Shown here: piece by piece, positions 9,121-18,281 of the stretch
Position numbering within the stretch: the stretch's first letter is position 1
How the letters are laid out: every line of letters begins with the position of its first letter
Origin: Lactobacillus mulieris
GTDB lineage: Bacteria; Bacillota; Bacilli; Lactobacillales; Lactobacillaceae
DNA: 64,000 bases
Direction: 5' to 3'
NCBI RefSeq assembly: GCF_007095465.1
Contig: NZ_SDGL01000001.1
Span: 103,546-167,545 of the forward strand
Translations under genes and position numbers: made by a program
Notes under the pieces: generated by a model
The model's input: the letters and a program-made list of their open reading frames with translations, nothing else
Told to the model about the DNA's origin: nothing
The model's database searches: none

Positions 9121-10714
9121 AATCTTCAATTCTAACGTCTTTATTTACTTTTTCGGCATCTTTCAAGTCTTCTCCATCATAACTTGATTTTACACCCCAA
9201 ATGTAAAAGCCAATTGATGCCAAAATTACAATTACAAAGTCCCATGGATATTTAAAAGTATTATTTCCTCCAAACGCACTACTTCCCAAATATGAAATTA
9301 TTGAAATAAAAGCTAAGAAGGATAATAGCCACAGACTAGACTTAAATTGTTGAGCAAAATTTTTATTTTCTTTCTTAAACTGGTAGTAAAAATATATTGG
9401 CAACCCAAGCAACACAACAAAGATAACTTCAATTGTAGTTGGCCACATTGCCCAATATATTACTAATCCAGTTAAAACAAATGATACAGGAGCAACCCAT
9501 TTTAAATGAACTGATTTAAATGGTCGCTTAAAGTTGGGACGCATTTTTCGCAAACTAATAGCCGCAACTGGTCCTGTAGCATAAGCTACAAAAGTTGAAA
9601 CTGAAACTACAGTTGCTAATTCACTCCAATTTCTAAAGAAGAAAACTAGCGCCATTGCTAAAATTAAATCCCAAACCATTGCATAACGTGGAGTTTTATA
9701 CTTTTTATTAACTCGCCCTAAAAAGGCGGGAACATTTCCTGACCTAGTCATTGCCATCAAGGTTCTAGCACTTGTTGCAACAAACGTTACACCAGTACCA
9801 AAAGGTGAAATAAAGGCATCCATATAGAGCAAAACAGAAAGCCACGTCAAACCTAGCAAAATAGCAATATCAGCAAATGGTGAAGCAAAATCAACCCCAT
9901 GCCAGCCCACCTTAGCTAACATAGTTGGTTCAACAGCTCCTACAAAGGCAACTTCAAGCAATACATAAATAATGGCTGTAACAGATAACGAAATCCAAAC
10001 TCCCCGAAAAATATTCTTATGTGGTTTCTCAATTTCACCAGCTAAATTAATAACTGTTTGAAAAGCATCATAAGATAAAATAATTCCCGAAACAGTAACA
10101 GCTTGAAAAATTCCTTTTGTACCATAAGGCATAAAAGTAGAAACATTATTACCAAAATTACTTGAATGAAAACCGGCTAAAATCAAGAAAATGATTGTTA
10201 AAGATGGAATCAAAAGCTTAAAAACAGCAATTAAACTTGTAAAACGTGTTAATAATTTAACAGACCCGAAATTGATCAAACTAAAAACAAACATAAACAA
10301 GTAAACCGCCCATAATCCTTCATTTGTAATGGTGCCATTATGAAAAAAGCCTCTAGTCCAATTAGCCCAGCTCCATGGCCAACTACTCATATATTGAACA
10401 CAAGCTACTGCTTCAATCGGAATCAAGGTAATTAAAGAAACCCAGTTAGCCCACGCACTTAAAAAGCCGAGAAGCTGTCCATGACTATATTCAGCGAAGC
10501 GACTCATCCCCCCGCTTTCGGGGAACATTGTACCTAATTCAACATAATTAAAGGCAATTAACATCATAATTGCCGCACCAATAATCCATGAAATAATTGA
10601 ACTAGGTCCAGCTACTTGTGCAGCACTACCAGCTCCAAAAAGCCAGCCAGAACCAATTAAAGAGCTTAATGCTAGCATAACGCCAGAAAATAAGCTAATC
10701 TGGTTTTTCTTCAT
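9119..10714 (-). CDS. APC-superfamily amino acid permease
   Basis: An integral membrane amino acid transporter with about 12-14 predicted helices over 531 residues. The first helix carries the APC signature LSSLIGSGWLFG, followed by the GPSSIISWIIGA and PESGGMSRF segments. The ATG at 10714 is preferred because GAGGAG lies 7 nt upstream; an in-frame ATG five codons earlier overlaps that site. The C-terminus is a charged cytoplasmic tail. The substrate cannot be read from sequence. It is divergently arranged with a second, distinct APC permease and has its own terminator. I did not find a convincing promoter pair for it. Confidence 0.88.
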   Translation of the reverse strand: MKKNQISLFSGVMLALSSLIGSGWLFGAGSAAQVAGPSSIISWIIGAAIMMLIAFNYVELGTMFPESGGMSRFAEYSHGQLLGFLSAWANWVSLITLIPIEAVACVQYMSSWPWSWANWTRGFFHNGTITNEGLWAVYLFMFVFSLINFGSVKLLTRFTSLIAVFKLLIPSLTIIFLILAGFHSSNFGNNVSTFMPYGTKGIFQAVTVSGIILSYDAFQTVINLAGEIEKPHKNIFRGVWISLSVTAIIYVLLEVAFVGAVEPTMLAKVGWHGVDFASPFADIAILLGLTWLSVLLYMDAFISPFGTGVTFVATSARTLMAMTRSGNVPAFLGRVNKKYKTPRYAMVWDLILAMALVFFFRNWSELATVVSVSTFVAYATGPVAAISLRKMRPNFKRPFKSVHLKWVAPVSFVLTGLVIYWAMWPTTIEVIFVVLLGLPIYFYYQFKKENKNFAQQFKSSLWLLSFLAFISIISYLGSSAFGGNNTFKYPWDFVIVILASIGFYIWGVKSSYDGEDLKDAEKVNKDVRIED

Positions 10715-10807
10715 AAAAATTCTCCTCATTATTTTTCACATCTTTGTAGAATACAATATTTTCTGCATAATTTAAAGTAATAAGTCAACAAAAAACGCAA
10801 TTCAGTA

Positions 10808-10837
10808 GTAGAAGCGCTTTCAGCTTTCCTGTATAAT
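10808..10837 (+). promoter_or_regulatory. Promoter with cre-like site (plus-strand APC permease)
   Basis: A perfect -10 TATAAT (10832-10837) has a weak -35, TAGAAG, 17 bp upstream. A cre-like element TAGAAGCGCTTTCA (10808-10821; two mismatches to TGWAANCGNTNWCA) covers the -35, suggesting CcpA control. Confidence 0.6.
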
Positions 10838-10882
10838 ATCACCTAGTTATTGTATTGTTTTAATAAAGAAAAGGATACTAGT

Positions 10883-12307
10883 ATGACAAACGAAAATCAT
10901 AATAAAAAAATTGCCTGGACCACCTTAGCAATGATGGCATTTTCAACTGTCTGGGGATTTGGAAACGTTGTAAATGGATATATTTATTTTGACGGAACCA
11001 AAGTTATTTTCAGTTGGATTCTAATGTTTGCCCTTTATTTCATTCCATATGCATTGATGGTCGGGGAATTAGGGGCTGTTTTCCAAAAAAGTGAAGGCGG
11101 CGTAAGTTCCTGGGTAGATGCAACACTAGGGCCTAAATGGGCATATTATGCTGGATGGACATATTGGGCTTGCCACATAGTTTATATCTCAAGCAAGGGA
11201 ACTGGTGGTTTAAGAGCTATGGCTTGGGGAATATGGGGCGACATTACACACTTTGATGCACTACCAACGGCATGGGTTCAAATAGCGACATTAATTATCT
11301 TTTTATTCTTTTGTTGGATAGCAACCAAAGGATTAAGTATTTTAAAAACTCTGGCAACTTTAGCTGGTACTTCCATGTTCATCATGTCAATTTTATTTAT
11401 CATCATGATGTTTGCCGCTCCTGCAATTAACCCTCATGCTGGCTTTAATAATATCGATTGGAACTTAAAAAGTTTAATACCAACCTTTAATTGGAAGTAT
11501 TTTACATCCCTTTCAATTTTAGTCTTTGGTGTTGGTGGTTGTGAGAAAATTTCTCCATATGTTAACAAAGTTAAAGATCCAAGTCGCGGCTTCCCTAAAG
11601 CGATGATTTTACTTGCAACCATGGTAATTATTTCCGCCATTTTAGGTACCGTTGCAGTAGCTATGATGTTTTCAACTAAAGAAATTAATGCTGACTTAAA
11701 TAACTATATTTCTAATGGAGCATATTGGGCCTTCCAAAAATTGGGCGAGTATTATCATTTAGGGAATCTTTTCTTGTATATATATGCATGGTGTAATGTA
11801 ATAGGCCAGTTTGCAGTATTAGTTTTAAGTATTGACGCTCCATTAAGAATGCTACTAGGTAGCAAACAGGCGAAAGAATTTATTCCACGTAAATTGCTCA
11901 AGAAAAATCGTTATGGAGCTTATATCAACGGAATATGGATGGTTGTTATCCTCTCTGGTGGATTAACCTTGGCACAAGCTTTAGTTCCAAGTTCAACTGC
12001 TGTTATGGCTCAATTGGTAAAATTAAATTCTACAACTATGCCGTTACGTTATTTATGGGTCTTTGCAGCATATATTGCTCTTCGAAAGCAAACCGATAAA
12101 TTTACCAGTAATTATAAAATGACCAAAAATCAAGGCTTGGCTTTATTTGCTGGATTTTGGTGCTTCTTTGTGACTGGTTTTAGTTGCTTAGTTGGAATTT
12201 ATTCACCTGATCCCTTTACTTTATTTTTAAATATCTTAACTCCAATTGTATTAACTGCATTAGGTGTAATTTTACCTATAATCAGAAAACACGAAGATAA
12301 GAACTAA
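10883..12307 (+). CDS. APC-superfamily amino acid permease / antiporter
   Basis: A 474-residue polytopic transporter, with about 12 helices, of the APC superfamily. It resembles the glutamate/GABA antiporter or YjeM-like branch by its first helix (FSTVWGFGNVVNGY) and the GELGAVFQKSEGGVSSWV segment. The start at 10883 is chosen because AAAGGA is 7 nt upstream; an earlier TTG at 10850 has no ribosome site and lies close to the predicted transcription start. The substrate is not determinable. No decarboxylase gene is adjacent, so a decarboxylation-antiport system is not supported here. A terminator follows directly. Confidence 0.88.
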   Translation: MTNENHNKKIAWTTLAMMAFSTVWGFGNVVNGYIYFDGTKVIFSWILMFALYFIPYALMVGELGAVFQKSEGGVSSWVDATLGPKWAYYAGWTYWACHIVYISSKGTGGLRAMAWGIWGDITHFDALPTAWVQIATLIIFLFFCWIATKGLSILKTLATLAGTSMFIMSILFIIMMFAAPAINPHAGFNNIDWNLKSLIPTFNWKYFTSLSILVFGVGGCEKISPYVNKVKDPSRGFPKAMILLATMVIISAILGTVAVAMMFSTKEINADLNNYISNGAYWAFQKLGEYYHLGNLFLYIYAWCNVIGQFAVLVLSIDAPLRMLLGSKQAKEFIPRKLLKKNRYGAYINGIWMVVILSGGLTLAQALVPSSTAVMAQLVKLNSTTMPLRYLWVFAAYIALRKQTDKFTSNYKMTKNQGLALFAGFWCFFVTGFSCLVGIYSPDPFTLFLNILTPIVLTALGVILPIIRKHEDKN

Positions 12308-12310
12308 AGA

Positions 12311-12335
12311 AAAGCATCCAAAAGGATGCTTTTTT
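12311..12335 (+). terminator. Terminator of the plus-strand APC permease
   Basis: AGCATCC, 4-nt loop, GGATGCT, then T5, a few bases after the permease stop codon. Confidence 0.92.
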
Positions 12336-12409
12336 GCTAAGCTCTATTTCTTTCAATTACTCAATTTTATGCTAAACTATTTTTAGAAAAAGAGATGGAG
12401 GTGGAAAAG

Positions 12410-12862
12410 TTGTCAGAAGAAAAGATTGCTGATCAAGCTGCAAAAATCATTCGGGCTCATGGTTTAAAGAGAACCCCGCAACGCCTAAAGATTTTAATTT
12501 ACCTGATGACCCACCATAATCATCCAACAGCAGAAATGATTTTTAATGACATTTCTCTATCTGATGAAAAGACAGGTATTGCAACAGTTTATAATACTCT
12601 TAACACTTTTGTTGATTTAGGATTTGTAATTGAAATTAATAATGGAAATGATGGTTCAACTCATTATGATTTCTTTGCTAAGCCACATTTTCATGTAATC
12701 TGTACCAATTGTGGGAAAATCGCCGATGTTGAATACGCAAATTTTGATAAAATAGAAAGCAAAATGCGACAAGAAACCGAAAAACAAACAGGCTATATTA
12801 CCCGCAGTTCTCACATTAAGATTTATGGCTTATGTCCTGATTGTCAAAAATTAGAAAAATAA
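12410..12862 (+). CDS. perR: PerR-type Fur-family regulator
   Basis: A Fur-superfamily metal-dependent repressor of 150 residues. The winged helix (about 15-80) contains GLKRTPQRLKILIYLM and the recognition region GIATVYNTLNTFVD. Structural Zn sites CTNC and CPDC are present. The regulatory-metal residues fit PerR better than Fur: Asp in THYDFF, the His pair in KPHFHVIC, and Asp (not Glu) in IADVEY. It probably senses peroxide through Fe or Mn and controls oxidative-stress genes; that role is inferred. GGAGG is 8 nt before the TTG at 12410; an in-frame ATG at 12395 would contain this site. A weak TGC-TAAACT extended -10 lies at 12370-12378. Confidence 0.85.
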   Translation: MSEEKIADQAAKIIRAHGLKRTPQRLKILIYLMTHHNHPTAEMIFNDISLSDEKTGIATVYNTLNTFVDLGFVIEINNGNDGSTHYDFFAKPHFHVICTNCGKIADVEYANFDKIESKMRQETEKQTGYITRSSHIKIYGLCPDCQKLEK

Positions 12863-12871
12863 CTTAAAAGG

Positions 12872-12905
12872 CACCTTTATTGACTAAATTTAATAAAGGT
12901 GTTTT
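12872..12905 (+). terminator. Terminator of perR (contains the clpP -35)
   Basis: A ten-base perfect stem CACCTTTATT/AATAAAGGTG closes a 10-nt loop and is followed by TTTT. The loop and stem also hold the -35 and spacer of the clpP promoter, so the two signals share DNA. Confidence 0.75.
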
Positions 12906-12908
12906 AAT
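12880..12908 (+). promoter_or_regulatory. Promoter of clpP
   Basis: TTGACT (12880-12885), 17-bp spacer, TTTAAT (12903-12908): five of six matches to each sigma-A hexamer. The CIRCE element begins at the last base of the -10. Confidence 0.8.
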
Positions 12909-12934
12909 TAGCACTGTATTCAAATGAGTGCTAA
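12908..12934 (+). promoter_or_regulatory. CIRCE element (HrcA operator) at clpP
   Basis: TTAGCACTG-N9-GAGTGCTAA, one mismatch from the CIRCE consensus TTAGCACTC-N9-GAGTGCTAA. It lies directly over the transcription start. I saw no CtsR heptad repeat (GGTCAAA tandem) nearby. Confidence 0.9.
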
Positions 12935-12955
12935 TTTTTATTAGGAGGTTAACTA

Positions 12956-13537
12956 ATGTTAGTACCTACAGTTATTGAACAAACTGCACGTGGTGAACGT
13001 GCATATGATATTTACTCACGTTTATTAAAAGATCGTATTATCATGCTTAGCGGTGAAATTAATGACCAAATGGCTAACTCGATTATCGCCCAATTGCTTT
13101 TCTTAGATGCGCAAGATAATACTAAGGATATTTCCCTATACATTAATTCACCAGGTGGTGTAATTACTTCTGGTTTAGCAATTATGGATACCATGAACTT
13201 TATCAAGTCTGACGTATCAACTATTGCAATCGGTATGGCAGCTTCAATGGCTTCCATTCTTTTAACTAGCGGTACAAAGGGTAAGCGTTTTGCTTTGCCT
13301 AACTCTACTGTGCTCATTCACCAACCACTTGGTGGAGCTCAAGGTCAACAAACTGATATCCAAATTGCCGCTGAAGAAATTTTAAAGAGCAGAAAGAAAT
13401 TAAACGAAATCTTACACGAAACAACTGGGCAACCAATTGAAAAGATTTTGAAAGATACTGAACGTGATAACTACTTAACTGCTCAAGAAGCTAAGGACTA
13501 CGGCTTGATTGATGAAATCATGACAAACATGAAGTAG
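12956..13537 (+). CDS. clpP: ATP-dependent Clp protease proteolytic subunit ClpP
   Basis: The serine peptidase that forms the tetradecameric barrel of Clp proteases with ClpC/E/X-type ATPases; it removes damaged and regulatory proteins. It has 193 residues, a normal length. The catalytic triad is visible: Ser97 in GMAASMA, His122 in LIHQPLGG and Asp171 in ERDNY. AGGAGG precedes the ATG. It is monocistronic, with a CIRCE-controlled promoter and a terminator, so heat-shock regulation by HrcA is predicted; many other Firmicutes use CtsR for this gene. Confidence 0.98.
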   Translation: MLVPTVIEQTARGERAYDIYSRLLKDRIIMLSGEINDQMANSIIAQLLFLDAQDNTKDISLYINSPGGVITSGLAIMDTMNFIKSDVSTIAIGMAASMASILLTSGTKGKRFALPNSTVLIHQPLGGAQGQQTDIQIAAEEILKSRKKLNEILHETTGQPIEKILKDTERDNYLTAQEAKDYGLIDEIMTNMK

Positions 13538-13556
13538 TAATAAATTTTTAATAATC

Positions 13557-13590
13557 AAAAAGACAGCTCGCATTGCGAACTGTCTTTTTT
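13557..13590. terminator. Bidirectional terminator between clpP and the MFS gene
   Basis: AAAAAGACAG...CTGTCTTTTT with an inner TCGC/GCGA stem. It has T runs on both strands and serves the two converging genes. Confidence 0.9.
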
Positions 13591-14782
13591 ACGCTTGTTT
13601 AACTCGTCCTCGTTTATAATATATTAACATTCCAAAGAATAAGACTAATCCCACAATCGCTAAACTTTGCCAAGCTAGTCCAATACCATAATGATCAGAA
13701 AGATAGCCATTGAGGCTTAAAATCAGCACTGACACCCCAGCATCAAGTGCATTACATACTGATACAATTGTCGCCCTACTCTTTTCTGTTTTTATTGATT
13801 CTTGGAGCAAGGTTCCTTGAATCATTTGTTGAATAGTTCCAAATAAGTTATGAATCATAAAGATTCCCAAGGCCAGGTAGTAATTCCCTTTCAACATAAC
13901 TACCAATTCAATTGAAATGGTTAAAAAAATCACTGAAAAAATGAGTAAAAAGAGTTGATTAATTTTCTTCTTATACAAATAGCGATAAATGTAACTACCA
14001 ATATACCCTACAATCCCAATTGCAACCAAAATAGAACCAGAATCTACCCTTTTGCCATGTTGAAAGTATAGCTGCCATTGATCAATAGGACCAGAACTAA
14101 TGAACCAAATTGGCAAACACAAAAGAATAAACTTAAAAGTTTGATATTCATTTGTAATAACTTCTTTTACCTCACTAACAACATTGAGTTCTTTAAAACT
14201 CAACTTCTGTGTACCAGCTTGAGAATCATATTTAAATAATGCAACTAAAATAAAAAAAGTCACCGCTAAAAAAGCAGCCCCTGTCAAAAGAGGTAACCGT
14301 AAATCAATATTGGCTAAAAAATGCGCTCCTATAAAACCAACAATCATATTAAACGGACTCGCAATTAAACTATAAGTTGAATAAATCTCTCCAAGCTGGT
14401 CTTTTTCATTATTTAAAGCTGCTTTATTTGCAATCCATGATGGTAGTGTACCAGACATTAAAGAATCGCCTAGTGCTGTCAAGAATGCGCTTAATGCCAA
14501 GAGAAGAAAATTTTTAGGACTTAATGCAAGAACTGCTAAGCCTGTAGCCCTAACTAAATTACTAATACTTGCTGTCTTTAAATAGCCTAAATGATCTGCA
14601 ATAAAACCAGATGGAATTTCAGCTATAAAAGTTACAACCCAAAATATTGATAGAAAAAAGTTAATTTCTCCATAGCTATAACCAATATGATGCATAAATA
14701 AGTAAATAGTCCCCGACCAAACTGCGACACCTAAGCTATAAAGTAAATTTACTAAATAATAGATATTGCGATATTTTTTCAT
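13589..14782 (-). CDS. Major facilitator superfamily transporter
   Basis: A 397-residue protein with about 12 hydrophobic helices, typical of a drug:H+ antiporter-like MFS protein. The loop 2-3 motif is recognisable in degenerate form (IPSGFIADHLGYLKT), and a related loop occurs at LNGYLSDHYGIG in the second half. The substrate is unknown. GAGGAG precedes the ATG. It stands alone between the clpP terminator and ldhD. Its position says nothing about its function. Confidence 0.85.
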   Translation of the reverse strand: MKKYRNIYYLVNLLYSLGVAVWSGTIYLFMHHIGYSYGEINFFLSIFWVVTFIAEIPSGFIADHLGYLKTASISNLVRATGLAVLALSPKNFLLLALSAFLTALGDSLMSGTLPSWIANKAALNNEKDQLGEIYSTYSLIASPFNMIVGFIGAHFLANIDLRLPLLTGAAFLAVTFFILVALFKYDSQAGTQKLSFKELNVVSEVKEVITNEYQTFKFILLCLPIWFISSGPIDQWQLYFQHGKRVDSGSILVAIGIVGYIGSYIYRYLYKKKINQLFLLIFSVIFLTISIELVVMLKGNYYLALGIFMIHNLFGTIQQMIQGTLLQESIKTEKSRATIVSVCNALDAGVSVLILSLNGYLSDHYGIGLAWQSLAIVGLVLFFGMLIYYKRGRVKQA

Positions 14783-14871
14783 TAAAACTCCTCTAAAAAA
14801 TAATTTTTTACTGTATTATATCTAACAAAAAAATAAACACAAGTTAAAATTAATAATCTTTTTTTAAGCTA

Positions 14872-14902
14872 AATAAAAAGGCCAAACATAAGGTTTGACC
14901 TT
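14872..14902 (-). terminator. Terminator of the D-2-hydroxyacid dehydrogenase gene
   Basis: AAGGTCAAAC/GTTTGGCCTT on the minus strand with a small loop and a T-rich tail, 28 bp after the stop codon. Confidence 0.82.
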
Positions 14903-14929
14903 CCTAGCTAATAATTAAAATTTTTATTC

Positions 14930-15922
14930 TTAACGACTTACCACAAAGTGAGCTCTTTCACCTTTGGCTATTGCAAGTGTATCTTTCAAACTTATTTCAA
15001 GCATATTTCTAACTGAAGTTTTAGTAAAGTATGCTGAGTGAGGTGTCACAATTACATTTGGCATAGCTGCTAATTTCTTATAGTCAGCCGGAATTTGAGC
15101 ATCATCAACTTTCTTAAAGAAGTAACTTGATTCATGAGCTAATGTATCAAGTCCGGCTGCAGCAATTTCATGTTTTTCAAGTGCTTCAATCAAAGCAGCT
15201 GTATCAACTAATTCACCTCTCGCGGCATTAATTAAAATTGCATCATTCTTCATTTCCGCAAATTGCTTTTTACCAATCATATTCTCAGTACTCTTAAGTA
15301 ATGGCGTATGAAGTGAAATAATATCTGCTTCTTTCAAAACAGTATCAAAATCAGCATAAGTTAAATATGGTTCAACTTCGGGATTATAAATCACATCGTA
15401 AGCTAATACTTTAGCTCCCATGGCACTAAAAATTTGAGCAACTGCACTACCGATATGTCCAACTCCAATAAGTCCAATAGTCTTATTATAAATTTCATTG
15501 CTAATTAAACTATCAGGATTGGTAAAGTCACCTTTATCCATATTAGCCTTAAATTCGCCAATCTTGCGGTTCAAATACATTGCTTGAGTTACAGCCATTT
15601 CAGCAATTGCACGTGGTGAATATACTGGCACATTGGTAACTGTTAAGTGATATTTTTTTGCTAGATCAAAATCAATTGTATTAGTTCCCACAATTCGAAG
15701 ACCAATTGATTTGATACCATAATCAGCTAATTTCTTATAAACAATTTCATCATCTAAATTGCCAAGTGGTTTAAGCAAAACTCCATTACAATCAGCTACT
15801 TGATCAACATTTTCTGCAGAAAGTGGATCATCAATCAATTTTAATTCACAACCGAATTTCTTTTCCGTAGCTGCAATTAATTTTCTTTCACTTTCACTTG
15901 GACTAAAAACTGCAATTTTCAC
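14930..15922 (-). CDS. ldhD: D-2-hydroxyacid dehydrogenase (D-lactate dehydrogenase-like)
   Basis: A NAD-dependent enzyme of the D-isomer-specific 2-hydroxyacid dehydrogenase family that would reduce pyruvate to D-lactate and regenerate NAD+. It has 330 residues. The Rossmann motif GVGHIG is at 153-158, with Asp in LAYDVIYN for NAD+. Catalytic residues: Arg235 in NAARGE, Glu264 in AGLDTLAHE and His295 in TPHSAYF. This matches the L. bulgaricus D-LDH fold layout. The start codon is GTG behind a weak ribosome site. Lactobacilli often hold several paralogues, including 2-hydroxyisocaproate dehydrogenases, so the exact substrate is uncertain. Confidence 0.85.
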   Translation of the reverse strand: MKIAVFSPSESERKLIAATEKKFGCELKLIDDPLSAENVDQVADCNGVLLKPLGNLDDEIVYKKLADYGIKSIGLRIVGTNTIDFDLAKKYHLTVTNVPVYSPRAIAEMAVTQAMYLNRKIGEFKANMDKGDFTNPDSLISNEIYNKTIGLIGVGHIGSAVAQIFSAMGAKVLAYDVIYNPEVEPYLTYADFDTVLKEADIISLHTPLLKSTENMIGKKQFAEMKNDAILINAARGELVDTAALIEALEKHEIAAAGLDTLAHESSYFFKKVDDAQIPADYKKLAAMPNVIVTPHSAYFTKTSVRNMLEISLKDTLAIAKGERAHFVVSR

Positions 15923-15987
15923 TATAATTACCTACTTTCAAAAAGAAAATACTTGTTTATATATTTACTTAAATAATAATACTTTAG

Positions 15988-17202
15988 TTAGAAATTACTA
16001 GTTATCTTGCTTATTTTTCTTCTAAAAGCTAGCAGTAATACTTCTTCTACCAATATGTAAATTCCAACTGCAAGGAAAAATGCTAATCCTGCTTTAGAAT
16101 CAGTTAATGGTAAAACAAACATTAAAACTAATTGGATAAATACTAAACCCAATTTACTTATTCCTTTTTCAAACCTCAGCAAGATCGCTGCTATAAAGGT
16201 TAAAAGTACAAAAATAAATAGTCTATAGTTTACAATAACTGTCCCTTGTAACGTTAAAATGCCAATAAATGCACAAGATAAAAGTGAAAAATACATCTTT
16301 GGTAAGGGCTGTGAATAGGCTTTCAAAACTAACTTCAATAGTTCTAAAACTAAAATTGCAATTGCAAAGATTGTGCTATTTAACTTTAAAATTAATAAAA
16401 GCGCGATTACTAAACTAAAATCAAAATAAATAAACTTATCTTTTGCTCTAGCCATGAACACACTGTATAAAATCCAAATTCCACTAACACCACTAACATA
16501 ATTAAGGTTAGTTGCAAAAAGCCCCAATAAACCAATCAAAAAGGTTAATACAAATGAACTCCTTCGAATTACATTAGCATCAAAAGTAACATGTTTCTGC
16601 TTTAACCAAGCTAAAGAATATAGGAACAACTGATCTAAATGTAGCCATAGCGCAATTACTAAAAAGTATAATACTGCTGTTGTTATCCCTTGTGTCATAC
16701 CAATTAAGAACCTAGTTACCAAGCTTAAAATTGCTCCTAAAAGTAAAAACACCATACTTTTTTCTTTAGATAAAAATAAAACTACACCAAAACCAATTAT
16801 GAAAAGTCCAGCAACTATACTCGCATTGGTTATATTAAGTTTTGAATTAAGAAAAACTATACTCAAAGCCATAATTACAAAAGTAATCACTTGAAAATGA
16901 AAATTAAATATAGTTTGTTTTTGATTGTTTAAAGCAATTAGCAATAAAAGACCCGCAATTATGACAAGTTCATATTTCAAATTAGAATGTACTATATGAA
17001 TAAGTAACATAAGAGATAACACATTCCAAATAGTGAAAGTTAAAATTCTTGAACTGTTCTTAAATAGAAAGTAAACGATACCACCTATAGATACAAGCGC
17101 AATAAAATAAAATAGCAATATCATGGCTTGCCGAATTGCATAATCTAGTAGAAGACCATATACAATAAAAATTAAGCTATTTCTTATCGTTAAAGTTTTC
17201 AT
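15988..17202 (-). CDS. Unrecognised polytopic membrane protein
   Basis: I do not recognise this family. The 404-residue protein is almost entirely hydrophobic, with roughly 12 predicted membrane helices, short polar loops and a basic C-terminus (FRRKISKITSNF). No catalytic, nucleotide-binding or transporter signature is visible. The layout recalls integral membrane proteins of polysaccharide or lipid handling, but there is no direct support. GGAGG stands 7 nt before the ATG, and a 16-bp palindrome abuts the ribosome site. The D-2-hydroxyacid dehydrogenase gene follows at 65 bp on the same strand with no terminator seen between them. Confidence 0.75.
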   Translation of the reverse strand: MKTLTIRNSLIFIVYGLLLDYAIRQAMILLFYFIALVSIGGIVYFLFKNSSRILTFTIWNVLSLMLLIHIVHSNLKYELVIIAGLLLLIALNNQKQTIFNFHFQVITFVIMALSIVFLNSKLNITNASIVAGLFIIGFGVVLFLSKEKSMVFLLLGAILSLVTRFLIGMTQGITTAVLYFLVIALWLHLDQLFLYSLAWLKQKHVTFDANVIRRSSFVLTFLIGLLGLFATNLNYVSGVSGIWILYSVFMARAKDKFIYFDFSLVIALLLILKLNSTIFAIAILVLELLKLVLKAYSQPLPKMYFSLLSCAFIGILTLQGTVIVNYRLFIFVLLTFIAAILLRFEKGISKLGLVFIQLVLMFVLPLTDSKAGLAFFLAVGIYILVEEVLLLAFRRKISKITSNF

Positions 17203-17214
17203 AGTATAACCTCC

Positions 17215-17230
17215 AACAATCGAGATTGTT
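17215..17230. promoter_or_regulatory. Palindrome next to the ribosome site of the membrane-protein gene
   Basis: AACAATC-TC-GATTGTT (7+2+7) directly abuts the GGAGG ribosome site and lies about 30 bp downstream of a TATAAT (17260-17265, minus). It could be a repressor operator or a short leader hairpin. Confidence 0.4.
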
Positions 17231-17259
17231 TTACTATAGGCTTTTATTTCTCCACTTAT

Positions 17260-17265
17260 ATTATA
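17260..17265 (-). promoter_or_regulatory. -10 element of the membrane-protein gene
   Basis: A perfect TATAAT on the minus strand, 58 bp before the start codon. No clear -35 is seen, so this is tentative. Confidence 0.4.
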
Positions 17266-17308
17266 TAATGCTTCAGAATATTAAACTTGCAATTAATACT
17301 CTCCTACC

Positions 17309-17342
17309 AAAAAAGTCATGAGAATTTCTCTTCTCATGACTT
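17309..17342 (-). terminator. Terminator of the rapZ-yvcK-whiA operon
   Basis: A 12-bp perfect stem AAGTCATGAGAA/TTCTCATGACTT with a 6-nt loop and T run on the minus strand, abutting the whiA stop codon. Confidence 0.92.
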
Positions 17343-18281
17343 CTATCCTTCACGTAATTTATCCGCAATTTCTCTAATTTTCTGAAAACGATGATTAACT
17401 CCAGATTTAGAAATTGGACCATCTGGAACTTGTTCAGCTACTTCTTTTAAAGTTAAGTCACTATTTTCTAACCTAAATCTAGCTAATGATTCTAACTTTT
17501 CAGGAAGCTGATCTAATCCTAGTTTTTCATCTATCAATTGGATATCTTCTACTTGCCTTGCTGCAGCATTAGCTGTCTTTTTTAAGTTAGCTGTATCACA
17601 ATTTACTAGTCGGTTCACTGAATTTCTCATGTCCCGCATAATTCTTAAATCTTCAAAAGCTAACATTGCATTAAATGCACCAACAATATGTAAAAAATCA
17701 CCAATCTTTTCAGCTTCTTTAAGATATGTAATGTAACCACTTCTTCGCTTGGTTTTCTTACTATTTAAGTTAAAATAATGGTTCATTAAATATGAAATAT
17801 CGTCATTATGTGCTTCATAGACAGAATAAATTTCTAAATGGTATCGACTAGTTTCAGGATTGTTTACACTACCACTGGCTAAAAAAGCACCTCGAAGATA
17901 TGACATCGCGCGCTGTTCTTCTTCAAGCACCTTTTTAGGTACTCCAATTACAAACCCTTTTTCAGGATCAACAATCTCCAAATCAGCTAAGATTTCATTT
18001 ACTTGTTGATTAAGTCTAACCAAATATTGGTTATTCTTTTTTAGTTTCATCTTACGAGAAACAATTAATAATGGCTCTATATTATAAGCTACCTTGATTA
18101 ACGTAAAAATCCGGCGAGCAATCGCTGGATTTTCAGTTGTGATATCTAAACTTAATTGGTGGTCATGTAAGTTCAAAATTCCATTCATCCGTAAAAAAGC
18201 GGATAATTCAGCCTTGGCATGTTCAGGATGAACTTCTAAATTAGTTAATTCTTTTTTTACTTCACTTGCATAACTAACCAT
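17343..18281 (-). CDS. whiA: WhiA, DNA-binding developmental/division regulator
   Basis: A protein of about 312 residues made of an N-terminal LAGLIDADG-like domain (without endonuclease activity in the family) and a C-terminal helix-turn-helix ([12 protein letters not shown]...[13 protein letters not shown]). In Bacillus it affects chromosome segregation and division. The start at 18281 ([12 protein letters not shown]) has GAGGTG upstream. An ATG at 18323 (14 codons earlier) is inside yvcK and has no ribosome site. It overlaps yvcK by 8 nt and is the last gene of the rapZ-yvcK-whiA operon conserved in Gram-positive bacteria. Confidence 0.95.
   Translation of the reverse strand: MVSYASEVKKELTNLEVHPEHAKAELSAFLRMNGILNLHDHQLSLDITTENPAIARRIFTLIKVAYNIEPLLIVSRKMKLKKNNQYLVRLNQQVNEILADLEIVDPEKGFVIGVPKKVLEEEQRAMSYLRGAFLASGSVNNPETSRYHLEIYSVYEAHNDDISYLMNHYFNLNSKKTKRRSGYITYLKEAEKIGDFLHIVGAFNAMLAFEDLRIMRDMRNSVNRLVNCDTANLKKTANAAARQVEDIQLIDEKLGLDQLPEKLESLARFRLENSDLTLKEVAEQVPDGPISKSGVNHRFQKIREIADKLREG

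Noticed and set aside
10738..10882. T-box or other amino-acid riboswitch in front of the permeases
   Set aside because: The leaders are too short (about 40 nt for the plus-strand gene) and lack the T-box sequence and specifier stem.
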